Below, piece by piece: positions 8,107 through 19,166 of a stretch of 64,000 nucleotides of DNA; position 1 is the first letter of the stretch; each line of letters starts with the position of its first letter. Made by a program: the position numbers and the translations under genes. Under the pieces are notes generated by a model that saw only the letters and a program-made list of their open reading frames with translations, searched no databases and was not told the origin of the DNA. Origin of the DNA: Cellvibrio sp. KY-YJ-3. GTDB lineage: Bacteria > Pseudomonadota > Gammaproteobacteria > Pseudomonadales > Cellvibrionaceae. Location of the stretch: NCBI RefSeq assembly GCF_008806955.1, contig NZ_CP031727.1, positions 4,106,001-4,170,000 of the forward strand. The letters are read 5' to 3'.

Positions 8107-8771
8107 ACTATGCTTACCCATTGCCGCTCAATCACCACACTCAAATCCGCCTTGAGTGCTGTTAAATATCCATGGAAAAAATGCCCGGCCTGCGGGTAGC
8201 GAATCAGCTGAACCATACCCTGCAATGCACCAACCCATTGATAGACCCCCTCAGCAATAACACGCTCATCTGCATCACCCTGCACAACACACACCGGACA
8301 GCCGAAGCGCCCATCACGCGCGTAGGGATACCGTTCCACCGGCGGGGCAATCAAGGTTAGGTGCTGCAATTTTGGGACTAGATAACTAACCTGCGCCGCA
8401 ACAGAAGAACCAAATGAAAATCCAGCCAGAAGTAAGGGTGCACTGGGGAACTGCTGATTTACCCACGCAACAACCGCCAACAGATCCTCTTGCTCACCGA
8501 TCGCATTATCAAAATCACCTTCGCTTTCCCCCACACCGCGAAAGTTGAAGCGCACCGCATGAACCCCTAAATCGCGGTAGACACGCATTAGTGTTGTTAC
8601 CACTTTATTATCCATAGTGCCGCCATGCAGTGGGTGTGGATGGCATATGATCGCCACTGCTTGGCGCGCCGCAAATACACCCCCGTCATCAGCAGCGTGG
8701 ATCATCACCTCCAGATGACCACAAGGTCCGGGAATCAAAAGCGCCTGCTCTTTGGCAAAAGGAAAAGTCAT
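8103..8771 (-). CDS. Alpha/beta hydrolase of the CPHPLHGG-type family
   Basis: A 222-residue soluble serine-hydrolase fold protein of unknown substrate. It shows the oxyanion-side motif CHPHPLHGGTMDNKVV near residue 43, the RFNFRGVGESEG strand, a nucleophile elbow GFSFGS at about 117-122, an acid in VVQGDADE and a catalytic His in AGHFFHG. These are the marks of the COG2945-type small hydrolases. Its stop overlaps the zapE start by four bases, so the two genes are cotranscribed. The promoter should be in the 143 bases shared with the divergent yhcB gene. Confidence 0.85.
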   Translation of the reverse strand: MTFPFAKEQALLIPGPCGHLEVMIHAADDGGVFAARQAVAIICHPHPLHGGTMDNKVVTTLMRVYRDLGVHAVRFNFRGVGESEGDFDNAIGEQEDLLAVVAWVNQQFPSAPLLLAGFSFGSSVAAQVSYLVPKLQHLTLIAPPVERYPYARDGRFGCPVCVVQGDADERVIAEGVYQWVGALQGMVQLIRYPQAGHFFHGYLTALKADLSVVIERQWVSIV

Positions 8772-8914
8772 GCAATACCTCTAAATTCAGTGCGAGTTCG
8801 CACATGGGCAATAATTTTTGCCCATTTTAATGAGAAAATGGACTTATAATAGATTTATTGGTGCTTCTGACAGCATATTGTCAGAGCGACGCCCTTGTTC
8901 AGTAGGAGATAGCT

Positions 8915-9421
8915 GTGTATTCACTTAGTACCCTTATCATCAGTGGCTTGGTTTGCCTGCTCGCCGGTGGTGGCCTTACCGCCCTAATTATGTATACGTT
9001 TCGCGCCCAGTTATTGGGGCACAATCTTGAGCAGCGCCTACATCACGCTGAAACCACACTACAAGCTTATCAACGCGACGTTGCCGAACACTTTGCACAA
9101 ACATCGCAATTGGTAAACAACCTGACTCAATCCTATCGTGAAGTGCACGAACACCTTGCCAGCGGTGCGCTAAAGCTGGCAACACCCGCTATAAGTCGCC
9201 AGATACTGGATTCCGCCAATAGTGGGTTGGGCGGCAACACTAAATCCTACATCAGTGGGCAGCATATTGAACCGCCCCGCGACTGGGCTCCCAAAGCACC
9301 AGGCACCAAAGGCACACTTAGCGAAGACTACGATTTGCGCGATGACCCAGTAGATAGTTCTCGCTTGCCAACAGAGTCCGCAGATGATTACGACTTTGAC
9401 GGCAAAGCGAATCGATACTAA
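8915..9421 (+). CDS. zapG: YhcB/ZapG family inner-membrane protein (DUF1043)
   Basis: Membrane-anchored envelope and cell-division factor in enterics. 168 residues: one N-terminal membrane helix (about 7-28) with the GGGLTALIMYT glycine motif, a coiled-coil stretch (about 35-85), the family signature YREVHEHLASGALKLA, then an acidic disordered tail. Translation starts at GTG 8915 with AGGAGA just upstream. It is followed by a terminator and then degS, which matches the zapE-yhcB-degQ/S gene order of enterics. Confidence 0.9.
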   Translation: MYSLSTLIISGLVCLLAGGGLTALIMYTFRAQLLGHNLEQRLHHAETTLQAYQRDVAEHFAQTSQLVNNLTQSYREVHEHLASGALKLATPAISRQILDSANSGLGGNTKSYISGQHIEPPRDWAPKAPGTKGTLSEDYDLRDDPVDSSRLPTESADDYDFDGKANRY

Positions 9422-9498
9422 AAATTAATATCTGCATCTAACGGATTATTTAATGCATAGCTCCCCATTGAGTTCACACACAGGATGTCGAACAAAAG

Positions 9499-9526
9499 TA
9501 AAACCCCGCATCTAGCGGGGTTTTTG
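9499..9526 (+). terminator. Intrinsic terminator after zapG
   Basis: Stem AAAACCCCGC with GCGGGGTTTT, a short ATCTA loop and a T-run, between the zapG stop and degS. Confidence 0.85.
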
Positions 9527-9560
9527 TTGGCCTGACAAATACCGCTCGACGGAGACACCC

Positions 9561-10682
9561 TTGATTCTATTAAAGCGCTTGCTGCAGTTTATAAGCTGGC
9601 CGATTACCGCAGGCGTTATTATTGCGTTACTTGCTCTTCTCTTATTTCCCCAACTACGTGGCAACAACGCACCAAAACCTGATGAACAAAAACACACTCT
9701 AGGCGTAGTTTCCTATGCAGATGCAGTCAGTCGCGCCGCCCCTGCTGTAGTGAATGTTTATACCGAAAAGCGAGTTGTACAACGCTATCAAAATCTTTAT
9801 AACAACCCGCTTTACCGCCAACTTTACGACAAATCCAATACCCCACAGCAAGAACGTATGCAAAACACCTTGGGGTCAGGCGTAATTGTCGATGCCCAGG
9901 GTCACATACTCACCAACAAACATGTGGTTAATGGTGCCGATAAAATTTTTGTATTGCTTTACGATGGGCGCGGCGCCTCTGCAGAACTAATTGGCACAGA
10001 CCCACAAAATGACTTGGCCGTATTAAAAATAACCACAGAAAACCTAACCCCTATCACCATTGGTGATTCCAACAATACCCGCGTGGGCGATGTCGTACTC
10101 GCGATTGGCAATCCGTTCGGTGTTGGACAAAGTGTTAGTCAAGGTATAGTCAGCGCTACTGGCCGCTGGAATCTTGGCATCAACAGTGCTGAAAACTTCA
10201 TTCAAACAGATGCAGCAATTAATCCAGGTAACTCCGGCGGCGCACTGATTGATGCTTACGGCAACTTAGTAGGCATAAACACGGCGATGTTGGATGAAAC
10301 CGGCGCCTCCGTTGGAATAAGCTTTGCGGTTCCTGCCGAGAAAGCAATGAATTCACTGCGCCAAATTGTCGAGTATGGTGAGGTGCGTCGCGGCTGGCTG
10401 GGGTTAGCAATTAACTCATTAACCAACGACCAGATCAAAGAAATGGGCGTAAATGGTTTGGTTGTGACAGAAATCGAAAGCAAAAGCCCCGCTGAAGATG
10501 CAGGTTTTCAAAAAGGCGACATCATTACACATATTGATGGAGTAGCTTTGATAGATGCGCCGTCTCTCATCAATTCAATCCGCAATATTCAACCTAATGC
10601 TGAAATTACCTTCAGGGTAGTTCGCAATGGCGAATCACAAGAGTTAAAGGCGATTGCAGGATTTCCGCCCACCAAAACCTGA
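9561..10682 (+). CDS. degS: Periplasmic serine endoprotease DegS/AlgW
   Basis: Membrane-anchored trypsin-like protease that senses misfolded outer-membrane proteins through its PDZ domain and starts cleavage of the RseA/MucA anti-sigma factor. 373 residues with one N-terminal membrane helix (about 12-31), a protease domain with His121 (TNKHVV), Asp151 (NDLAVL) and Ser225 (PGNSGGA), and a single PDZ domain from about 275. The single PDZ and the anchor separate it from DegP/DegQ. Start codon TTG at 9561 with GGAG upstream. Its position next to hisD recalls Pseudomonas algW. Confidence 0.93.
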   Translation: MILLKRLLQFISWPITAGVIIALLALLLFPQLRGNNAPKPDEQKHTLGVVSYADAVSRAAPAVVNVYTEKRVVQRYQNLYNNPLYRQLYDKSNTPQQERMQNTLGSGVIVDAQGHILTNKHVVNGADKIFVLLYDGRGASAELIGTDPQNDLAVLKITTENLTPITIGDSNNTRVGDVVLAIGNPFGVGQSVSQGIVSATGRWNLGINSAENFIQTDAAINPGNSGGALIDAYGNLVGINTAMLDETGASVGISFAVPAEKAMNSLRQIVEYGEVRRGWLGLAINSLTNDQIKEMGVNGLVVTEIESKSPAEDAGFQKGDIITHIDGVALIDAPSLINSIRNIQPNAEITFRVVRNGESQELKAIAGFPPTKT

Positions 10683-10688
10683 TAAAAA

Positions 10689-10720
10689 TAAAAATGGGCA
10701 CTTAAGTGCCCATTTTTATT
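10689..10720. terminator. Bidirectional terminator between degS and hisD
   Basis: A palindrome (AAAATGGGCACTT with AAGTGCCCATTTT) flanked by A- and T-runs lies between the convergent degS and hisD stops and can serve both. Confidence 0.88.
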
Positions 10721-10740
10721 TCATCGCTATCAACAAATAA

Positions 10741-12048
10741 TTAATCGACAATCCGGTATTCCGCCGAGCGCGCATGCGCTTCCAGATATTCACTGCGCGC
10801 CAGTACTGATGCTGTCTTCGATAACACTGATGCACCCGCTGCCGAACACATAATAATTGAGCTGCGCTTTTGGAAATCGTACACCCCCAGCGGCGATGAA
10901 AAACGCGCAGTACCCGACGTGGGCAATACGTGGTTGGGGCCAGCGCAATAATCACCGAGTGCTTCCGGAGTAAAACGCCCCATAAAAATGGCACCAGCGT
11001 GACGCACCTGCGGCAACAACGATTCTGGATCAGCAACCGACAACTCCAAATGTTCCGGTGCAATGCGATTACTCACCGCAATGGCTTGCTCCATATCGGC
11101 AACTTTAATTAATGCGCCGCGATTTTTTAATGACACACTCGCAATCGTTTCGCGCGCCAGCGTTGGCAATAAACGTTTGAGCGACGCCTCCACTTTATTT
11201 AAATAATCGGCATCCGGGCACAGCAAAATTGATTGCGCCTGCTCGTCATGTTCCGCCTGACTAAATAAATCCATCGCGATCCAATCCGGATCGGTCAGGC
11301 CGTCGCACACCACTAAAATTTCTGAAGGGCCGGCGATCATATCAATAGCCACCTGACCAAATACTGCTCGCTTGGCGGTAGCTACATAAATATTGCCGGG
11401 GCCGACAATTTTATCGACCTTGGCAATAGTTTCTGTGCCATAAGCCAGTGCCGCAACCGCTTGCGCGCCACCAATAGTAATGACGCGATCTACACCGGCG
11501 ATTGCCGCCGCTGCCAATACCATCGGGCTTATGTCGCCATCGGGCGCAGGTACCACCATGGTTAATTCATCAACGCCAGCAACTTTCGCTGGAATAGCAT
11601 TCATCAATACCGATGAGGGGTAAGACGCTTTGCCGCCGGGCACATATAAGCCCACACGCTCCATCGCTGAAATTTGTTGGCCGAGCACAGTGCCGTCGGC
11701 TTCAGTGTAGCGCCAGGAACTTTGCAACTGATGCTGGTGATAGTTGCGAATACGCTCAGCCGCAATTTCCAATGCGACGCGCTGCTCGGCACTGATTTGA
11801 GTCAGCGCATGCTGCAACTGCGCGGGAGTAACCACAAAATCATTAATGCTCTGCGCCGAGCGGCGATCAAACTTATTAGTGAATTCCACTACCGCTACAT
11901 CACCACGGATTTTTACCTGCTGCAAAATATCATCGACCACTGCTGCAACACGGGTATCGCTTACCGATTCCCACGCGAGCAGCTGATCCAAACGCTGATT
12001 AAAATCGCTTTGGCTTGCATCCAAACGGGTGATGATAGATTCAGACAT
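10741..12048 (-). CDS. hisD: Histidinol dehydrogenase
   Basis: Last two steps of histidine synthesis: NAD-dependent oxidation of L-histidinol to L-histidine. 435 residues, normal length. Conserved blocks include [52 protein letters not shown] and the metal/active-site segment AEHDEQAQS. The ATG at 12048 (GAGA upstream, product [10 protein letters not shown]) is preferred to the in-frame ATG at 12078. It follows hisG with a gap of about 115 bases. In Pseudomonas hisC comes next; here degS converges instead. Confidence 0.97.
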   Translation of the reverse strand: MSESIITRLDASQSDFNQRLDQLLAWESVSDTRVAAVVDDILQQVKIRGDVAVVEFTNKFDRRSAQSINDFVVTPAQLQHALTQISAEQRVALEIAAERIRNYHQHQLQSSWRYTEADGTVLGQQISAMERVGLYVPGGKASYPSSVLMNAIPAKVAGVDELTMVVPAPDGDISPMVLAAAAIAGVDRVITIGGAQAVAALAYGTETIAKVDKIVGPGNIYVATAKRAVFGQVAIDMIAGPSEILVVCDGLTDPDWIAMDLFSQAEHDEQAQSILLCPDADYLNKVEASLKRLLPTLARETIASVSLKNRGALIKVADMEQAIAVSNRIAPEHLELSVADPESLLPQVRHAGAIFMGRFTPEALGDYCAGPNHVLPTSGTARFSSPLGVYDFQKRSSIIMCSAAGASVLSKTASVLARSEYLEAHARSAEYRIVD

Positions 12049-12162
12049 GGAATTCTCTTTTAAAAAAACCAATAACAATGTGAACTAAAAAAATAATAGG
12101 TTGATCATGCAGCCTATCCATTACAAATACCCATTGGCATTTGCAATGGACGGTATAGAAAA

Positions 12163-12798
12163 CTAATCGACCGCTACGGCGGTAGCGATATGATCGATAA
12201 TGGTTTGGATTTGTACGTGTTTCATTTTCATTGACGCTTTATTCACAATCAAACGTGAACTGATGTCTGCAATAAATTCACGCGGCTCCAAACCATTGGC
12301 GCGCAAGGTATTGCCGGTATCGACAATATCCACAATCTCATCAGCCAGATTCATAATCGGTGCCAATTCCATCGCACCGTAAAGCTTGATGATGTCCGTC
12401 TGGCGACCTTGTGAGGCGTAATATTGTTTGGCGATATTGACGTACTTGGTGGCAACACGGATCCGACCCGCAGGCAGTGATTCGCCCTTCACCCCGGCAG
12501 TCATCAATTTGCAGCGTGCGATATTTAAATCAAGCGGCTCATACAGGCCTTCAGCGCCGTTTTCCATCAAGGTATCTTTACCCGAGATACCCATATCCGC
12601 CGCGCCAAATTGCACATAGGTGGGCACATCGGCGCCGCGCAATAACAGCAACCGCACATTGGCCTGGGTGGTATCGAACACCAGTTTGCGGCTTTTTTCC
12701 ATATCTTCGAGCGGCTCAATACCTGCTGCAGCGAGCAGCGGTAAAGTCTCTTCCAGAATGCGCCCTTTAGTGAGCGCAATAGTCAGGGTTTGGCTCAT
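12163..12798 (-). CDS. hisG: ATP phosphoribosyltransferase, short form
   Basis: First step of histidine synthesis, joining ATP and PRPP. 211 residues, the short HisG type that lacks the C-terminal regulatory domain and works with HisZ in a hetero-octamer. No hisZ is in this window. Motifs: [17 protein letters not shown] at the start, [12 protein letters not shown], and the PRPP loop [17 protein letters not shown]. The ATG at 12798 (AAGGTGG upstream) is chosen over the in-frame ATG at 12906, which would lie inside murA. Gene order murA-hisG-hisD is conserved in gammaproteobacteria. Confidence 0.97.
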   Translation of the reverse strand: MSQTLTIALTKGRILEETLPLLAAAGIEPLEDMEKSRKLVFDTTQANVRLLLLRGADVPTYVQFGAADMGISGKDTLMENGAEGLYEPLDLNIARCKLMTAGVKGESLPAGRIRVATKYVNIAKQYYASQGRQTDIIKLYGAMELAPIMNLADEIVDIVDTGNTLRANGLEPREFIADISSRLIVNKASMKMKHVQIQTIIDHIATAVAVD

Positions 12799-12811
12799 GG
12801 CATCCACCTTC

Positions 12812-14140
<1,329 letters not shown>

Positions 14141-14180
14141 CTATAGCCACCGAAATGAGCGAACAAGACTGCAGCCGGAA

Positions 14181-14426
14181 TTACTGCTGGGCCTGCCACT
14201 GCTCGGGGGTAAATGCCTTGATATAGTCCACCGCATGGATACTGCGATCGGCAAACTGGGAACTGAGTGTAGACAATACCAACTGCTGTTTTTTAACAGG
14301 AGTCAGGCCAGCAAAAGCCGGGCTGACAATCACCAAACCTATATGATCGCCCTGCACCTCTACGGATTTCACATCACACTCAGGGATTTGGCTTTCAATC
14401 AGGGCTTTAATTTGTTCGGCTTGCAT
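14181..14426 (-). CDS. ibaG: BolA-family protein IbaG
   Basis: 81-residue BolA-like protein. IbaG proteins partner with monothiol glutaredoxins in iron-sulfur trafficking and acid tolerance. The helix-turn-helix-like BolA signature is seen in VEVQGDHIGLVIVSPAFAGL followed by PVKKQQLVLS and a conserved His near HAVDYIKAFTPEQW. It precedes murA by about 100 bases, the conserved ibaG-murA order. The usual upstream neighbour mlaB is missing. Confidence 0.93.
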   Translation of the reverse strand: MQAEQIKALIESQIPECDVKSVEVQGDHIGLVIVSPAFAGLTPVKKQQLVLSTLSSQFADRSIHAVDYIKAFTPEQWQAQQ

Positions 14427-14572
14427 AATATTTTCCGATAATGGCTGGTTCGCACCCGGCAGTCACAGGCAGTGAACAGCCTTGGGCGAACATAATCTAG
14501 CGATAAGTAAATAAGGCGCGGAGTTTACCGGAATGTCGCCCATATCGCACTTAAAAATCCGCCCCCTGAAAT

Positions 14573-14601
14573 GCAAAACCCCCAGCCGGGGCTGAGGGTT
14601 G
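14573..14601 (-). terminator. Intrinsic terminator after mlaC
   Basis: In the minus direction AACCCTCAGCC pairs with GGCTGGGGGTT (one mismatch) and is followed by TTTT. It lies about 35 bases past the mlaC stop and isolates mlaC from ibaG. Confidence 0.75.
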
Positions 14602-14633
14602 AGGATAAAAAGATACTGAGGTCAGATCACAAA

Positions 14634-15260
14634 TCACGCATCCACGAGCCAGTTGGCAATCACCTGATCAATATCACCACTATGCTTCTTCAGGCCGGCC
14701 TTAAACTGACCGCTAAATGACTGCCCAAGATTTACCCCATTGAGAACCACATTGATGAGCTTCCACTCGCCAGACTTGCCCTGCACCATAGTGTAATCAA
14801 GCTTGTGACTAGTGCCTTCAGCCATTACTTCTTGCTTTACTACAACGCGCTTGGCGTTTTTGGGATCGGTCACCACACCCGCGAGTGTAACCTTGCTATC
14901 TGCATAGCCGAGAATGCCTTTAGCCAGAGATTTCACCATGCCATCTTTAAACACTTTCAGGAACTGCGTCCGTTGCGCGGGAGTGGCCTTGCTGTAGGTG
15001 GACTTGCCCATCACTGAAGCAGCAATGAAAGGGAAGTTAACCACTTCATCAAGTACCTTTTCTACCTGCTTGAAATAGATATCGTCTGCGGTTTTAGCCG
15101 CATTTTTTTCCTTAACCAAACCGAAGAGTTCCTGTGCAACCGACTCAACAATAACTTTCGGTTCTTGATTCGCGTCAGCTGCTTGGGCAACTGTATGGAC
15201 GCCGAATAATAAAAACGTGCTTAGAACAGCACCGGATATTTTGGTAAGCAGATATTTCAT
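14634..15260 (-). CDS. mlaC: Periplasmic phospholipid-binding protein MlaC
   Basis: Soluble carrier that ferries phospholipids between the outer-membrane MlaA complex and the inner-membrane MlaFEDB transporter. 208 residues with a Sec signal peptide (cleavage near VAQA-ADAN) and the Tol_Tol_Ttg2 fold. Seen motifs: VNFPFIAASVMGK, ATPAQRTQFLKVFKDGM, and the C-terminal GEWKLINVVLNGVNLGQSFSGQF. The ATG at 15260 has AAGG upstream and gives a proper signal peptide; an ATG at 15293 would add 11 polar residues. It is a single gene here, bounded by a promoter region and a terminator, without mlaFED or mlaB. Confidence 0.95.
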   Translation of the reverse strand: MKYLLTKISGAVLSTFLLFGVHTVAQAADANQEPKVIVESVAQELFGLVKEKNAAKTADDIYFKQVEKVLDEVVNFPFIAASVMGKSTYSKATPAQRTQFLKVFKDGMVKSLAKGILGYADSKVTLAGVVTDPKNAKRVVVKQEVMAEGTSHKLDYTMVQGKSGEWKLINVVLNGVNLGQSFSGQFKAGLKKHSGDIDQVIANWLVDA

Positions 15261-15566
15261 GGTAAAACCTTCCATTAAGTCAGATGAATTCATTCAAGTT
15301 GGCCCTGAGCCAGACTAAGGTGACCGAAACTCGGACAGCGCTAGTTCCTTATGGTGCCATTCTTTTTAAGGACATTGTGGGTGTGGCGATTTATTGAACC
15401 AAAGGGGAGGTTAACTTAACCTGAAGGCGCAGCGAGCAGGTTTGCGCGGCGGACTATAGCATTTTGATCTGCCGCTCGATAACCGCTAAAGCGGAAAAAA
15501 CATCGCAGCCCCTCGCCTTGGCGAACATGACCGCTATAATGCCCTCCCGCTTTTTGGAATAGTCAC
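15261..15566. promoter_or_regulatory. Divergent mlaC / kdsD promoter region
   Basis: A 306-base gap with no gene. A perfect TATAAT at 15535-15540 lies 27 bases before the kdsD start and is a likely -10, with only a weak -35. A short perfect hairpin (CCGCT/AGCGG, 15483-15494) followed by six A lies upstream. No remnant of the expected mlaFED genes was seen. Confidence 0.5.
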
Positions 15567-16538
15567 ATGGCCAGTTTTGATTATCTTAGCTCTGCACTAC
15601 GCACTATCCGCCTTGAAGCAGAAGCCGTTAACGCATTAAGTGAGCGCATCGATGCCAACTTCACCCGTGCGTGCGCGTTGATAATGGCCTGTAGCGGCAG
15701 AGTTATAGTGACCGGAATGGGTAAATCCGGTCATATTGGCAAAAAAATCGCAGCCACACTGGCAAGCACAGGCACCCCTGCCTTTTTTGTTCATCCCGGC
15801 GAGGCAAGTCACGGTGATCTGGGCATGATCACCAAAAGCGACATAGTGCTGGCCATTTCCTATTCCGGCACATCCAGCGAAATTGTTACCCTGTTGCCAC
15901 TATTAAAACGCGCGGGAATCAAAATTATCAGCATGACCGCCAATGCCCAATCCACATTGGGCGAAGTCGCTGAAGTGAACCTCGACATCAGTGTAGTTCA
16001 CGAGGCCTGCCCACTCGATTTAGCCCCCACCTCCAGCACCACTGCCACATTGGTAATGGGCGATGCTCTCGCCATTGCACTGCTGGAAGCACGCGGTTTT
16101 ACCGCGGAAGATTTTGCCTTCTCTCACCCCGGTGGCGCGCTGGGACGCAAACTACTGCTGCGCCTCTCAGATGTCATGCATACCGGCGGTGATATACCGC
16201 GCGTCTCCCCTGAAACACCGCTACTTGATGCATTAATGGTGATGTCAGAAAAAGGCTTTGGCATGACAACCGTCATGAATAGCGATAATGAACTACTTGG
16301 TATATTTACCGATGGCGATTTACGCCGCAGTATTGATCGCGGTGTAGATGTGCGCAGCGCTAAAACATACGAGTTAATGAACACCACCCCCAAAATTCTG
16401 CGCGAGAACATGCTCGCTGCTGAAGCATTAGCGGTAATGGAAGAAGCAAAAATAAACGTACTACTGGTCAGCAACGAACAAAAACAGCTTGTCGGTGTCG
16501 TAAAAATCAATGACTTGTTGCGCGCAGGCATCATCTAA
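15567..16538 (+). CDS. kdsD: D-arabinose 5-phosphate isomerase
   Basis: Converts ribulose-5-phosphate to arabinose-5-phosphate, the first step towards KDO of lipopolysaccharide. 323 residues: a SIS sugar-isomerase domain (about 35-180) with VTGMGKSGHIGKKIAATLASTG, and two C-terminal CBS domains (about 205-323) with the ending VGVVKINDLLRAGII. First gene of the KDO/Lpt block; kdsC follows after 31 bases. Confidence 0.97.
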   Translation: MASFDYLSSALRTIRLEAEAVNALSERIDANFTRACALIMACSGRVIVTGMGKSGHIGKKIAATLASTGTPAFFVHPGEASHGDLGMITKSDIVLAISYSGTSSEIVTLLPLLKRAGIKIISMTANAQSTLGEVAEVNLDISVVHEACPLDLAPTSSTTATLVMGDALAIALLEARGFTAEDFAFSHPGGALGRKLLLRLSDVMHTGGDIPRVSPETPLLDALMVMSEKGFGMTTVMNSDNELLGIFTDGDLRRSIDRGVDVRSAKTYELMNTTPKILRENMLAAEALAVMEEAKINVLLVSNEQKQLVGVVKINDLLRAGII

Positions 16539-16569
16539 CCTGCAATTGCAGCACCATCAGGAACAGAGC

Positions 16570-17109
16570 ATGAACTCAGAATTACGCGAGCGCGCCATAC
16601 AGATCAAACTTTTATTGTTAGATGTGGATGGCGTACTTACCGACGGCCGCCTCTACTTCAGCAATAGCGGCGAAGAATTTAAATCATTCAGCACATTGGA
16701 CGGACAAGGGATCAAAGCCCTGCAGAAAACCGGCGTTAAAGTAGGGATTATTACTGGACGAACCAGCAACCTGGTTGCCAAACGCGCCAACGATTTGGGA
16801 ATCGAGATTTTAGTACAAGGCCGCGAAGACAAGTGGAATGCACTACAGGAAATACTCCAGCATCACAGCTTTGCCTTGCATGAAATTGCCTTTATGGGTG
16901 ATGACTGGCCGGATCTTACCGTTATGACACGGGTCGGCCTTGCCTTCACTGTGGCCAATGCCCATTTCAGTGTTGCCCAACGCGCGCACTGGCAAAGCAG
17001 CGAACGCGGTGGTGAAGGTGCGGTGCGCGCAGCTTGTGATCTTATAATGCAAGCACAAAATACCTTTGATACCGCCTTAAATACCTACCTCACTGGAAGC
17101 ACTCACTAA
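16570..17109 (+). CDS. kdsC: 3-deoxy-D-manno-octulosonate 8-phosphate phosphatase
   Basis: HAD-family phosphatase releasing KDO from KDO-8-phosphate. 179 residues. Motif I is LLLDVDGVLTDG with the nucleophilic Asp, motif II GIITGRTS, and motif III GDDWPDLTVM. The ATG at 16570 (AGGAACAG upstream) gives a normal-length protein, whereas an in-frame codon at 16510 would overlap the end of kdsD. The next gene, lptC, starts three bases after the stop. Confidence 0.96.
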   Translation: MNSELRERAIQIKLLLLDVDGVLTDGRLYFSNSGEEFKSFSTLDGQGIKALQKTGVKVGIITGRTSNLVAKRANDLGIEILVQGREDKWNALQEILQHHSFALHEIAFMGDDWPDLTVMTRVGLAFTVANAHFSVAQRAHWQSSERGGEGAVRAACDLIMQAQNTFDTALNTYLTGSTH

Positions 17110-17112
17110 ATT

Positions 17113-17724
17113 ATGGCCCTATTACAGCGCATCCAGCGATTACACCAGCATATTCCGGGGCCCTGGCTAGTCGCCTTTGCCTTGGTGGTGGTGTTTTTTG
17201 CCTTTTCACTCAGGCACAAAGACGACATTCAACCTGGCCAATATGAGTCCAGCGGTTTTCCCCAGTACTACATGAAATCCGTGGAGACACGCGAATACAG
17301 TCCAGAGGGAACACTTCGCTATCAACTAACGACACCACAAGTAACCCATTATCAAATCAGCGCAGACGGCCCTTCGGAGCGCGATTACACATTCTTTGAA
17401 CAACCCTCCATGGCTTTTTACGACAAAGACGCTACTGCGCCCTGGCTAGTTAATGCGCGCGAAGGCAAAAGCCAACTCAATGGTGAATTCATCAGGCTGC
17501 AGGATGATGTCGTGATTCAACAGCAAACCAACTCCAATGGTGTTGTACGTATCACCACCAGCCTACTGGACCTATTCCCAAAGACACAATTCGCGCGCAC
17601 CGACAAAGCTGTTAAGATGCGCAGCGCAAAAGGCCAGATGTCGGCCCAAGGCATGGAAGCAGACTTCGCCAATAGTCAGCTTCAGTTAAAGTCCCAAGTT
17701 AAGGCCGCTTATGAACCGCGCTAA
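17113..17724 (+). CDS. lptC: LPS export protein LptC
   Basis: Bitopic inner-membrane protein that receives LPS from LptB2FG and passes it to LptA. 203 residues: one membrane helix (about 19-36), then a periplasmic beta-jellyroll. The GFPQYYMKSVETREYSPEG and LTTPQVTHY segments are typical. The end overlaps the lptA start by 14 bases, so the two are translationally coupled. Confidence 0.93.
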   Translation: MALLQRIQRLHQHIPGPWLVAFALVVVFFAFSLRHKDDIQPGQYESSGFPQYYMKSVETREYSPEGTLRYQLTTPQVTHYQISADGPSERDYTFFEQPSMAFYDKDATAPWLVNAREGKSQLNGEFIRLQDDVVIQQQTNSNGVVRITTSLLDLFPKTQFARTDKAVKMRSAKGQMSAQGMEADFANSQLQLKSQVKAAYEPR

Positions 17725-18268
17725 ATCACTGCTTAAAATACTTCCCCTGCTCGCGGGCTTATGCTGTTCGGTGACAGCTTGGGCGTTACCAAGCGACAAA
17801 AATGAAACTATCCGCGGCTCCGCTGACAACCTGACCGTTGATCAAAAAAACGGGGTGGCAACTTACACAGGCTCGGTTGAGATCCGCCAAGGCTCACTCA
17901 TTATCAATGCCGACTCAATCATCATCCACACCAACAATGAAGGTGGCGTGGAAAAAATGATCGCCACTGGCAGCCCTGCGAAATTCCAGCAACAGCCGGA
18001 AGCAGAACAAGGGGTAGTCACCGCATCCGCCAAACAAATTACCTACACCCCCAACAACGAGCATTTACTACTCATTGAAGATGCTTCCGTTGAGCAAAAT
18101 GGTGCCGTCATGAGTGGCCCACATATCGATTACGATCTGGTCAAAGAAGTGATGAAGGCAGAAGGCAACAACACTGGCGAAGGACAACGAATAGAGATAG
18201 TCATTCCCCCTAAATCCGCGAAACCAGAAGACCTACAGGCCCCCTCATCCACAGCCAATAGCAACTGA
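17711..18268 (+). CDS. lptA: LPS periplasmic bridge protein LptA
   Basis: Periplasmic jellyroll protein forming the bridge that carries LPS to the outer membrane. 185 residues with a signal peptide ending near AWA-LPSD and the OstA/LptA motifs [19 protein letters not shown] and [15 protein letters not shown]. The C-terminal 25 residues are proline/serine-rich and probably disordered. It overlaps lptC and precedes lptB by five bases. Confidence 0.94.
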   Translation: MNRAKSLLKILPLLAGLCCSVTAWALPSDKNETIRGSADNLTVDQKNGVATYTGSVEIRQGSLIINADSIIIHTNNEGGVEKMIATGSPAKFQQQPEAEQGVVTASAKQITYTPNNEHLLLIEDASVEQNGAVMSGPHIDYDLVKEVMKAEGNNTGEGQRIEIVIPPKSAKPEDLQAPSSTANSN

Positions 18269-18273
18269 TTCCT

Positions 18274-18999
18274 ATGCCTAGTTTGCACGCGCGACACCTC
18301 GCCAAGAGCTACAAAAAACGTAAAGTGGTTATCGATGTCTCTATCACAGTAGAGAGCGGCCATATTGTTGGGCTCCTGGGCCCTAATGGCGCCGGAAAAA
18401 CCACCTGTTTTTATATGATCGCCGGTTTAGTACCGGCAGATAATGGCAGCGTATTAATTGATGATCGCGATATCACCCAACTGCCAATTCATGGACGCGC
18501 ACGTGCCGGTATTGGTTATTTGCCACAAGAAGCATCCATTTTCCGCAAACTTACCGTCGCCGATAACATTATGGCGATCCTTGAGACTCGCAAAGACCTG
18601 GATCGGGAAGCACGCGCAGAAAAACTGGAAGCACTGCTGAACGAATTTCACATCACCCATATTCGCGACAGCCTTGGCATGGCACTCTCAGGTGGTGAGC
18701 GGCGCCGGGTAGAAATCGCCCGCGCACTGGCGACAGACCCTAAATTTATCCTGCTCGATGAACCCTTTGCGGGTGTTGACCCGATTTCGGTTAACGACAT
18801 CAAAGAAATAGTCCGTCACCTCAAAGATCGCGGGATTGGCGTTCTTATTACCGACCACAATGTACGCGAGACCTTGGACATCTGCGAGACGGCCTATATC
18901 GTAAGCGAAGGGCACATTATTGCCGAAGGTGATGCCGATACAGTGTTGAGTAACAGCAAAGTCCGCGAAGTCTATCTGGGCGAACACTTTCGCCTGTGA
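18274..18999 (+). CDS. lptB: LPS export ABC transporter ATPase LptB
   Basis: Cytoplasmic ATPase of LptB2FG that powers extraction of LPS from the inner membrane. 241 residues with Walker [11 protein letters not shown]-loop LPQEAS, signature [15 protein letters not shown], Walker [14 protein letters not shown] and H-loop [11 protein letters not shown]. Part of the kdsD-kdsC-lptC-lptA-lptB run, followed by rpoN after 167 bases. Confidence 0.97.
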   Translation: MPSLHARHLAKSYKKRKVVIDVSITVESGHIVGLLGPNGAGKTTCFYMIAGLVPADNGSVLIDDRDITQLPIHGRARAGIGYLPQEASIFRKLTVADNIMAILETRKDLDREARAEKLEALLNEFHITHIRDSLGMALSGGERRRVEIARALATDPKFILLDEPFAGVDPISVNDIKEIVRHLKDRGIGVLITDHNVRETLDICETAYIVSEGHIIAEGDADTVLSNSKVREVYLGEHFRL

Positions 19000-19166
19000 G
19001 TTCAACAAACGCCTTAACCACCCGACAAACAACTTGACAAGTAATATTATTTGGCTACTAGGCATAAAGCTTGCTTAAGTATGTTGCTTGAAGCGCAAAC
19101 CCTGACTAAACTCCACCTAACAGATGTTTTCCATCCCGCGTTAAATAAGGGTTTGTTGCTACAACA

